DNA of 64,000 nt from Anisodus tanguticus (lineage: Eukaryota > Streptophyta > Magnoliopsida > Solanales > Solanaceae). The stretch covers positions 57,918,513-57,982,512 of the forward strand of contig CM067539.1 of assembly GCA_034509755.1 (NCBI GenBank). Direction: 5' to 3'. Shown piece after piece: positions 55,820 through 64,000 of the stretch. The translations under genes and the position numbers were made by a program. The notes under the pieces are model-generated. The model was not told the origin of the DNA, made no database searches, and saw only the letters and a program-made list of their open reading frames with translations. Every line of letters begins with the position of its first letter. Position 1 is the stretch's first letter.

Positions 55820-57180
55820 TTAATCAATTGTTCACAAGTTTTGTCGAACGGACAAAATTTGATACTTTAGAATTAGTCACAAGTTTTTCTAAACATGCAA
55901 AACTTGAATGTGTTGTTCAACTGTTCATAAGTCTTGTCGAATTATATATATCATGTTAAATTATTCACAAGTTTTCTAGAATTATTGCGTTTATGTACAT
56001 ATCTTGTTAAATTGTTCGCAAGTTTTGCCGGATTGGCTAATTTTTATGTGTTGTTCAATTATTTACAAGGGGACAGAGAGATTGACGATGATGTCGCCCA
56101 TCGTATTGGAGCAAGGTGGATGAAATAGAGGCTTGCCTCCGGGGTGCTTTGCGATAAGAAGGTGTCGCCTAGGCTGAAAGGTAAGTTCTACGGAGTTGTG
56201 GCTAGACCAGCACTGTTTTATGGGGCAGAGTGTTGGCCAGTCAAGAACATCCACGTTCAGAAGATGAAAGTAGCGGAGATGCGGATGCTCAGATGGATGT
56301 GTGGTCATACTATGAGAGATATGATTAGAAATGAAGATATACGGTACAAGGTCGGCATGACCCCCATGTAGAATAAGATGAGGGAAGCGAAATTGAGATG
56401 ATTTGGGCATGTGAAGAGGAGATGTGAGGATGCACCAGTTAGGAGGTGTGAGATATTGACGGTCTTAGGAGTTAGGAAAGGTAGAGGTAGGCCGAAGAAG
56501 AACTGAGGGAGGTGATTAGACAGGATATGGATCAACTCCAGTTGACTGAGGACATGACCTTAGACAGGAAGATTTGCGGTCGAGGTTAGGATAGAAGGGT
56601 AGTAGGTTTTTGTGTTTTATCGCGTTGTGTGTGAGAGAGATTCCATCTCCTCTTCTCATTTTCTCAATTGTATTATTTTGTATCGCGTTGATCATTATTT
56701 TTATGTGTGTACTACTATGTTGTACCATTTGTTTTGTATCTTAATATTTTGTTGCCTTATTTTTCATACCCTGCATTGATTATGCTTCTTTTGAGTCGAT
56801 GGTCTATCGGAAATAGGCTCTCTACCCGCAAAGGTGAATGTAAGGTCTGCGTACATCCTACTCTCCCCAGACCCTACTTGTGGGATTACACTGAGTATGT
56901 TGTTGTTGTTATGTTGTTCAATTATTCACAAGTTTTGTCGGACGATCAAAACTAGGTGCTATCATTTTTACCTATCTTGTTAAATTGTTCATAAATTTTG
57001 CTAGATAGAAAAATCTTTCATGTATTGTTCAATTGTTCATATGTCTTGCCCGATAAGCAAAATTTGATACTATTTTCATTCTACATCTTGTTAAGTTGTT
57101 CCACACGTTCTGGATGGAAAACTTTTTTTTTTTGTGTTTTTTCATGGTTCATAAATTTTAGCGGATGACCAAAATCTAAT
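55820..57180. repeat. Degenerate tandem array of roughly 45-60 bp units, split by a LINE
   Basis: Units are built around GTTAAATTGTTCACAAGTTT and GTTGTTCAATTATTCACAAG, followed by TTGTCGGA and AAAATTTGATACTA. About five diverged units lie at 55820-56069 and about five at 56913-57180. The order of sub-motifs is kept although spacing varies. Confidence 0.7.
56070..56912 (+). mobile_element. 5'-truncated RTE-type LINE
   Basis: The last part of a LINE reverse transcriptase is readable, with breaks: LKGKFYGVVARPALFYGAEC, MRMLRWMCGHTMRDMIRNED, MREAKLRWFGHVKRR and GRGRPKK. The 3' tail has AAGGTCTGCGTACATCC and CCAGACCCTACTTGTGGGAT and ends in GTTGTTGTTGTTATG. A 20 bp duplication with one mismatch (GTTGTTCAATTATTTACAAG at 56050-56069; TTCACAAG variant at 56913-56932) flanks it. 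Such LINEs supply the enzymes that move SINEs. Confidence 0.87.
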
Positions 57181-57628
57181 ACTATCCTCCTATTTTATTG
57201 GAGTAATTTTACAGCATAATGTGGTAGATTCTTGTATTGATATAGTACTGTAGATAACTCGAGGGATTGATCACGACTTCACTAGAAGAGTCAAAGATTG
57301 ACCCATGATGGATGTACAAATATTTTGGCAATGGAATGTTCCTACTCTTTCTCGAAACAACTGATCGGTGTATATATACACACTTGATGGGTAGTGCCAT
57401 ATGCCCGACTGTTATTTGTACAGCTCAAAGATTACCAAGAAAATTCAATGTTTGTGGATATATTTTTATACTTGTTTCAATTAGCAAGGCTGCCGGAAAA
57501 GAAAGTAATAGTGTCGAGCTGGTTAAATATTTTACAACATATTAATGCCTCATACTATAAACACCCACTGAAGAACAAAGTTTGTACAAGATCACCAAAA
57601 GGTTTATAAAATATGTTACTTGAAACAC
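57181..57628. other. Intergenic, nothing recognised
   Basis: Short frames at 57312-57545 and 57394-57609 have no recognisable domain and overlap each other in different frames. Confidence 0.4.
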
Positions 57629-57633
57629 ATATT

Positions 57634-57831
57634 TATTGGAAATTAATTCCTTGAGTTTATTTCGTTCCAAAGTATACAATATATACAATACTATACAATC
57701 AATCTCCCTATCTTTAATGATATGCTTAATTAATATAATTGATATAGTCATCCTAAATTTATGATCTAATTACAAGCTAATTGATGCTAATTGATGTAAT
57801 GAGATATGACTGTGTCCCTAATTATCTATCA
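57634..57831 (-). repeat. 3' LTR of Copia-3
   Basis: 198 bp; plus strand from TATTGGAAATTAATTCC to AATTATCTATCA. The U5 end matches both inverted copies at 62562-62691. The terminal TA instead of CA at the U5 end is unusual, but the primer site follows it directly at the other end. Confidence 0.78.
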
Positions 57832-57849
57832 GTCTCCCACAGTTTTAGC

Positions 57850-59311
57850 GGGAGGTTCTCGTATGCTGAGACTGTCCATGAAATCATCAAAAAGTACGCG
57901 CGGAAGACCTGTTGTGAAGATGTCGGCAATCTGATAACGGGACGGTACATGGAGAACACAGATTTATCCACGGGCAACCTTTTCTTAGACAAATAGTATA
58001 TCCATTTCTATGTGTTTTGTGCGTTGATGCTGGATAGGATTATCGGATAAGTATATCGCACTCACATTATCACAATAAACCACGGTTGCCTTTTCAATCA
58101 GACAATGTAGCTCTAACAGAAGATTACGAAGCCAACATGATTCAACAACCACATTGGCTACCCCTCAGTATTCTGCCTCAGCACTTGACCGAGACAGTGT
58201 GGATTGTCGTTTTGACGACCATGAAATGAGATTGTCCCCCAAGAACACATAATAACCGGAAGTGGAACGACATGTGTCCGAGCAGCCATCACAATCTGCA
58301 TCTGTATACGAGGAGAGACTCGAGATAGATGACTTATATAGATGCAACACGAAATGAAGAGTACCCTTAACATACCACATAATTCTTTTGAGAGCCCCCA
58401 TATGTTCTTCCTTCGGATCATGCATGTGTAAACAAACCTGTTGAACCACACAGGAAATATCGGGTCTCGTAAAAGTCAGATACTGCAAGGCCCCTGCTGC
58501 GGTAATGTGTCGGATCGCTGTATGGAGTACCGACAGCGTTACTCAATTTTGTCTTTGTGTCAACCGGAGTATGTGATGGTTTGCATGAAGACATCCCTGC
58601 TTTGTCAATTATTTCTTTCGCATATTTCTTTTGACTGAGAAACAAACCACGGCATATTGAGTTACAACAATGCCAAGAAAATAATTCAACGGACCCAAAT
58701 CCTTCATTGCAAATTCATCCGCAAGAAGCGACATAATAGACTAGCGAAGTGAAGTCGATGATGCCTTGAGAATAATGTGATCGACATACAGAAGTATATA
58801 TGCCATGTCAGCGCCCTTCCGATAAATGAACAATGACTGATCGGACTTACTATGAGAGAAACTCAATTTGGAAACAACCGCTGCAAACCTATTATACTAT
58901 GCTCGAGAAGCTTGTTTCAAACCATATAAGGATTTCTTCAACATGAAAACATGATCTGGAAGGGTATAATCTCGAAAACCCAACGGTTGATGCATGTACA
59001 CTGTTTCCTGTAAGTGGCCATGTAAGAATACATTTTGTACATCCAACTGATGAATGAACTAAGATTTGGAAAGTGTTAGATTGAGAACAGTCCTGATAGT
59101 TGATGGCTTAACTACCGGACTGAATGTTTCACCACAATCCACTCCAACCTGCTGAGACCTTTCATCCCCAACAAGACGAGCTTTGTATCTCGTAAAAGAA
59201 CCATCAGAATTATTTTATGATAAAAAACCCACATAGACCTAATTATGTTCATATTAGATGGACGTGGTACTAAATCCCACGTCTTATATGTAATAAGAGT
59301 ATTAAATTCAT
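57850..59311 (-). pseudogene. Copia-3 reverse transcriptase and RNase H, active site altered
   Basis: RNase H at 58158-58488 has SSYTDADCDGCSDTCRSTSGYY and KRQSTLSRSSAEAEY. The RT end at 58418-58645 has FLSQKKYAKEIIDKAGMSS and HTPVDTKTKLS. The catalytic motif at 58777-58788 reads YVDH instead of YVDD, so the second Asp is lost. AMKDLGPLNYFLG is readable near 58700. Stops and frameshifts break the frame throughout. Confidence 0.85.
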
Positions 59312-60253
59312 CTAACTCGATAACTTTCCAATTCGGGTCGGATAAGGCAACTTTGAGATTTTTTTGTATTGGTGATGGTTCGAGGAGGTAGTTAGGTTAA
59401 AATGGTGCTTAAGCCGAAAGATTCCGTGCATTGCACGAGTTTCAATGGTCCGAGGTTGGACAGTTGGGTTGTTCGGTATGTGAGGTTGTTGGGTGGTTGA
59501 CCGATTTCGAGCCAAAGTGGTGGGCTTGGTTTGGCTGCAGGTTTGGGCCTCTGTATCGAGTTGTGTCATGGGTAGGGTTATAGAGTTTTCCCTTTGTTTA
59601 GCCTGCCCAATTCCAACGATGGATTGGGCTGAGGCCGAGGGAAGAGTGACCTCTGCTCCTCGGATCGGCCCATTCACATTTTGGGTTTGGGTCAGGGGGT
59701 TTTGGGAAAGCCTCACAATGTTTTGATTGTTTAGATGATACCTCAAAATTGGATATAGTCTGTCGTCCAGAAAATCATATGAAGGTGAGGATACCACTTG
59801 AGATATTGCAAACGGGAATATTGATTCATAAAAAATAATGTGACATGAAATAATGATTTTCCCAATTGTCATATCATAACACTTATATCCCCTATGATTT
59901 TGTGGGTATCCAAAAAACACACAAGGAGTGGAACGGGCCCGAAGTTTGTTAATTGTGGTGGATGGAAACAAAGGATAACACAAAAACCAAAAAACCCGTA
60001 AATGTGTAAATGATGGCAGACGGTGGTACAACATTTGCGAGGGTGACACATTGGAGAGTAGTTTACTAGGAAGAATATTTAAAAGATATGTGGCCATTTG
60101 AAGAACATGATTCCAAAAATTTGGTGGTGTAGACAAATGCACAAGGAGAGTGCGAATCATATTGTTAATTGTTCTAATCTTTTTTTCGGCTTTCCCATTT
60201 TGTAGAGATGTATGTGGATAGGAAATACGCAAAGACATCCTATTTGGTGACAA
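59312..60253 (-). pseudogene. Copia-3 integrase C-terminal part, long open frame
   Basis: 313 open codons. The start is in the integrase core: SLQNGKAEKKIRTINNMIRT includes the catalytic Glu region. FWNHVLQMATYLLNILPSK, HLRVFWFLCYPLFPST and CVFFGYPQNHRGYKCYDM follow, then a Pro/Thr/Gln-rich linker and AMHGIFRLKHHFNLT before RT. This is the best-preserved stretch of the element; the upstream core is in another frame. Confidence 0.88.
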
Positions 60254-60857
60254 AAATCATTAAATTGGGCATTTATGAATTCCCCCATTGTTACATTGAA
60301 AACATTTAATGGATTTTTCAAAATGAGTTTTGATAAAAACACTAAATTGTTTCAAAATGGTATAGGTTTGCGATTTATTCCCCAATAGAAATGTCCACAA
60401 AAAAAATCAAATAATCATCTAAAATAAGCAAATAATATTTTTGACCTGCAGAACTCAAAACAGGTGATGTCCACAAATCACAATACAACAGATCAAATGG
60501 CATAAGAATACTGGAAGTAGAAGATGCAAATGGAAGTTTAACATGTTTACCAAACACGCACGTTTGGCAAAAAGAAGAGTCCAAAAGTTTGTTAAAAGAA
60601 ATAAATTTATTCTTCCTAAGATTATCAAAAATTGGTACTCTTGGGTGTCCCAACCGGTTGTGCCACAAAGTAGGAGAAATGGTTGCAAAAGTAGATGGGT
60701 TGGTCATGCAATTATTGGAAACAGTCGTGAGGGGATACAATTCCCCCATGCTATTGCATCTCATTAGTGGCATCCCCGTCTGAAAATCCTTCACAGAAAA
60801 ACCAAACGAATCAAAATTCACACGAAACATTATTGTCAGTTGTAAAACGTCGCACAA
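60254..60857 (-). pseudogene. Copia-3 GAG-pre-integrase and integrase N-terminus
   Basis: LWHNRLGHPRVPIFDNL (HX3H) and FCQTCVFGKHVKLPFA (CX2C) form the zinc-binding block. LMPFDLLYCDLWTSPVLSSA follows with the first catalytic Asp. The frame is open for 160 codons from 60857 to 60375, then broken before the second Asp region. Confidence 0.87.
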
Positions 60858-61540
60858 ATATCAAATTTTTAATTAGTTTTGGTGTGTGTAAGACAATTTT
60901 CAATTTTAATGGTGGGTGTGGATGTGGTAGATTTACCTGACCAATACCACGAATTGGAATTTCCTGCCCACTGCCGATAACAATATCTTTATTAGTGCTC
61001 ATATTAAAATAAGACGAGAGATTAGCTTGAGATGGCGTCATGTGAGACATAACTCCTGTGTCCATATACCACGACTCATCTAGAACATTCAGATTCATGT
61101 TGTTCCTGACATATTTGATATCCGTGGGAGCATAACCAATAGATGATGGTGCTTGGGCTACAAATACATGTTGGGGACGAGGCCCGATAACTCCGGACTG
61201 ACGGGTTGAAGTAGAGGGCTTGGCCCAATTTGAGGTTGGATTCGGGAATTGCGGGGCAACCCACTGTGGGGCCCAGGCCCACGGTGGGTACTGCACCCAC
61301 TAATTTCTAATGGACTGGGCAGTGGACTGCTACTGGTTGGGCCGCCACCGCCCGATTTGGTTGCTACCGGCGGCTGGCTGCCCGCCACCCCTACGCCGTT
61401 CCTTTCCCCCTTTATTTTTTCCTTTGTTATTATTACGGTTTGAGCCACATTTTTTACCATTATTGTTTCAGTTTCTGCCACTACCCGAACTGGAATTTTA
61501 TTGTTGAAAATCTGTGGAAATGGGTGCGATTCCGGCATTG
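60858..61540 (-). pseudogene. Copia-3 Gag tail and aspartic protease
   Basis: WYMDTGVMSHMTPSQANLSS has the protease active site as DTGV in place of the usual DTGA (60811-61296 frame). IVIGSGQEIPIRGIGQ follows. Upstream, 61158-61538 is a Gly/Pro/Gln-rich tail of Gag without a CCHC knuckle. Confidence 0.82.
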
Positions 61541-61557
61541 ACTGTTCTGAAGGATGC

Positions 61558-62256
61558 CTATTTGGCTTTCCGTGTTTCTTTAAGAATTAACCTCGAACGA
61601 GCCTCGTAGAATAGAGGCAATGGATTGCTCTGTTGAATGAACGTAGAGACTCCATCATATTGTTCATTCAATCTGGTAATTAATTGAAGGACCACCATTT
61701 GATTTGTGACCGACGAATCAACATTGGATAGTTGGTCTGCAAGCACCTTCAAATCCTGACAATAGGCGGAAACGCTTGAGAAGTCATCCAATTTAACATT
61801 AGTAAATTGGTGTTCAAGATATACAACCATAGAAAGTTTGTTATCTTGAAATATGTTTTGTAAATGTTCCCATGCCTGTTGAGCCCTAGAATTCGGCTCT
61901 AATATGGTATGTAAAAGATCATTTGATATTGTGCCATAAATCCATTGAAGGACTATAACATCTAACCGGGACCATAGCTTTTTGTCCACTGTAGTGGTGT
62001 TCGACGATGACTCGGACGGGATGATATGAACTATTACTTCATAAGCGCGACAATGAATTTTGAACAATTACACCCAAGAGGTGTATTGCCCTTTTTCCAT
62101 TTCAAGTCTTATAGAGATAAAGTTCTTGACGTTATTTACGGCAAGAGCATGATGAAAAGTTTGTTCCTTTTTCCATTTCAAGTCTTATAGAGATAAAGTT
62201 CTTGACGTTATTTACGGCAAGAGCATGATGAAAAGTTTGTTTTTCTGCCATAGTTT
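61558..62256 (-). pseudogene. Copia-3 Gag with a 76 bp duplication
   Basis: Gag starts near 62252 (MAEKQTFHHALAVNNVKNFI). A perfect 76 bp tandem duplication (62090-62165, 62166-62241) just after the start shifts the frame. The rest is open at 61558-62067: KLWSRLDVIVLQWIYGTISN, LQNIFQDNKLSMVVYLEHQF, FSSVSAYCQDLKVLADQLSN and FIQQSNPLPLFYEARSRL. This matches the Gags at 1-898 and 34890-35780. Confidence 0.88.
62090..62241. repeat. Perfect 76 bp tandem duplication in Copia-3 gag
   Basis: Both copies run CCTTTTTCCATTTCAAGTC to GATGAAAAGTTTGTT without a visible difference. 76 is not a multiple of three, so Gag is frameshifted. Confidence 0.95.
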
Positions 62257-62547
62257 CCACTAGAAACAAACAAGAAAGGAGAGAAAATGTTGTGTTTGAT
62301 GAAAGTAGACTAAAGAACCCTAATTTTTGGAGAGAAGAAGGGTGTATCCGAGGATTGGGAGGTTGTTTTCGGCTAGGGTGGAGAGAAGGATTTGTGAAAT
62401 TGTTTTATGTTTAGGGTTTGTTTAATACAAAAATCCTAGTTTGGTCGTGTAACAAAAGAAAAAAAGAGGAGGGGAATTTTTGGTGTTGTTCGGTTTGAAG
62501 GAAGAAAAACTAGAGAAGAAGGTAAGGTTTAGGGCAAAGAATTTTTA

Positions 62548-62561
62548 GGCTCTTGATACCA
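62548..62561 (-). promoter_or_regulatory. Primer-binding site of Copia-3
   Basis: TGGTATCAAGAGCC in element sense directly after the LTR end CCAATA. It is nearly the same as the site of Copia-2. Confidence 0.87.
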
Positions 62562-62691
62562 TATTGGAAATTGATTCATTGAGTTTATTTCCTTCTAAAG
62601 TATACAATATATTAGAGATAGGGAGATTGATTGTCATTGTATATATTGTATACTTTGGAAGGAAATAAACTCAAGGAATCAATTTCCAATA
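62562..62691. repeat. Palindrome made of two inverted U5 ends
   Basis: Arms 62562-62610 and 62643-62691 are inverted copies with about two mismatches (outer sequence TATTGGAAATTGATTC, inner TATACAATATA), with a 32-base centre. The right arm plus centre is a plus-oriented LTR end. Confidence 0.9.
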
Positions 62692-62696
62692 ATATT

Positions 62697-64000
62697 AAAT
62701 TCTTCCATACTCGTGATTCCTTGAGTTTATTTTCTAGTTTCTTTATAATGTCTTGTGGTTTTTCGATTGGAATTGAAATTTGTTGGTCAAATTGCTCGAC
62801 GTCGCTTCCACCTTCGTTGGATAAGATTTCGTTGTAGTTTTCATCGTCTTCTTCGTTGATCTCCGGTTGACCGCACCTTCTACTCTTTGCTTGTATCCAA
62901 TCTCTGAATAATACTACAATCTTCAAGTTGTCTCCCACTAATGAGTGTCTGTGCTCTTCTATTTGAAATCTTCCGGCCGAAAAAGCGCTTTCAGACGCTG
63001 TTGATGACGCTTGAATATTCAACACATCTCGGACCATCTTTGACAGTGTCGGAAAGGTCTTCTTATTCTCCCTCTAGTATTTCAACAAGTCTTCACGCCC
63101 TTCTTCATTGAGAACTTCTTGGTACGGTACAATACCCTGCAAAACAAAAATATCAAACTTGCTAATTTGATTAGTAGTGGTACCACTATACATTCTATGT
63201 CTAATGCTTTGAATACTAGGGGCAGAAACAACATGTCTTTTTTGAGGTTGTGTTGAAGAAGAAGATGGTATGGAAGCCAGTTGGTTGCTAGCACTTTCTT
63301 GTTGGTAATGCCTATATACTTTTTTGCATTCATCTTGTATGCTAGACAACACTTCTTCTTTAGTTTGTTCCTTAGGCGGTGGGCCATTTGGATTTTTTGG
63401 AGTTGGAGGTGGAAATACTGCTATATAATCATAAATAGTTTCAATAAGTGTTTTACAACCGTCTATTTTAATAGTCGGATTTAATACAACACCAATAATA
63501 TAAATAGTGGGAATAGGAATACAATATTTTTTTAATTTGATAAATATTTTTTAATAGGTGCCTTATCAGCTGGTTTTTTCATATATTCACTAAGTAATAA
63601 AAATATTAGAGCTATATAAAATAACATAATTGAAATAGTAGGATAATATATACCGAAAACTTCGTTTGTTGTTTGAAAAAATTTCTCTATAAATACAATA
63701 AGTTCTTAAATTATTTTCCAATTGTATCTACTACCATATCAGTTGGATTTCGATTATAGGTGTTAAAAAATAAAGTTGTTGGTCTTCTATAATCATAAGC
63801 AACAAGTAATTATTCATATAAAGAATTCCACCTAGTCGCTACTTCTTCGGGAATTTTTCTATAAGGTAGTCCACAATCGTGATAAGTTTTTTTATATTCT
63901 CTTTTTCGTTGTATTCCATTACTTCTAAAAATAAAGTTTATAGCAAATTGTATTTTATTAAGAATGTCTTCAAAAAGTGATAGACCATCCTTTACAACTG
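62697..64000 (-). pseudogene. hAT transposase, third copy (partial, runs off the window)
   Basis: Same family as 19499-21946 and 23530-25899. The C-terminal dimerisation domain is the best preserved of the three: at 62612-63037, RDVLNIQASSTASESAFSAG, HRHSLVGDNLKIVVLFRDWI and QPEINEEDDENYNEIL are in one frame. The preceding hinge is at 63074-63352. The RNase-H-like core continues to the window end with breaks. The terminal inverted repeat on this side is not visible. A match to ATTCCTTGAGTTTATT of the Copia-3 LTR lies at about 62719-62734. Confidence 0.86.

Larger units (their letters stand above)
57634..62691 (-). mobile_element. Ale/Retrofit-like Copia retrotransposon with aberrant 5' end (element Copia-3)
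   Basis: Minus-strand element flanked by the 5 bp repeat ATATT (57629-57633 and 62692-62696). Left: 198 bp 3' LTR (57634-57831; TGATAGATAATTAG to TTTCCAATA in element sense), with a polypurine tract TAAAACTGTGGGAGAC beside it. Right: primer site TGGTATCAAGAGCC at 62548-62561, then only the U5 end of the 5' LTR (62562 to about 62610), directly joined to an inverted second copy of that end (to 62691). Both outer termini are therefore U5 ends. Internal domains are in Copia order and broken. Confidence 0.87.

Overview
The window is plant nuclear DNA, almost certainly from a Solanaceae. The evidence is several families of LTR retrotransposons with initiator-Met-type primer sites, hAT elements with 8 bp target duplications, tRNA-derived SINEs of the type common in Solanaceae, an RTE-type LINE tail, and one intron-containing plant gene with good GT/AG junctions. 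There is no bacterial-type operon, no CRISPR array and no rRNA. About three quarters of the window is transposable element; coordinates below were read by eye.

Layout, left to right. 1-898 is the decayed gag of an Ale/Retrofit-like Copia element. 2073-9482 is a complete but frameshift-ridden Copia element (minus strand) with 1.2-1.3 kb LTRs and target duplication GAAAT. 9488-18636 is mostly AT-rich intergenic DNA with MITE-like sequences, a perfect 72 bp tandem duplication, a SINE, a solo LTR and a palindromic LTR derivative. 18645-22981 is a short hAT-type MITE (duplication CTTGTTAG) split by a 3.6 kb hAT element (19057-22653, duplication GTTAGAAA). 23101-26571 is a second hAT element of the same family (duplication GAAGAAAC).

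26779-49663 is one SIRE/Maximus-type Copia element on the minus strand, bounded by duplication CTATC and swollen to 22.9 kb by nested insertions. Inside it lie Ty3/Gypsy pol fragments, a 3 kb Gypsy LTR, a complete Ale-like Copia element (34478-39410, duplication TTAAG), a SINE inserted in an integrase gene, and a hAT-type MITE inserted in a Gypsy pol (duplication CTGATGGG).

49963-55113 (minus strand) is the only intact cellular gene found: an eight-exon glycerophosphodiester phosphodiesterase (GDPD) that splices in frame into 392 residues with all catalytic residues. Its introns carry SINE and MITE insertions, and a PHR1-type phosphate-starvation box lies just upstream of the start. 55820-57180 is a degenerate tandem array split by a truncated RTE LINE. 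57634-62691 is a second Ale-like Copia element whose 5' end is a palindromic, U5-to-U5 structure. The window ends in a third hAT transposase fragment.

No wholly new system is evident. The most unusual signals are structural: two palindromic LTR derivatives still flanked by 5 bp duplications, a 13 nt self-complementarity exactly where a primer-binding site should be, loss of a catalytic Asp from both Ale-like reverse transcriptases, and several layers of nesting whose order can be read from the target duplications.
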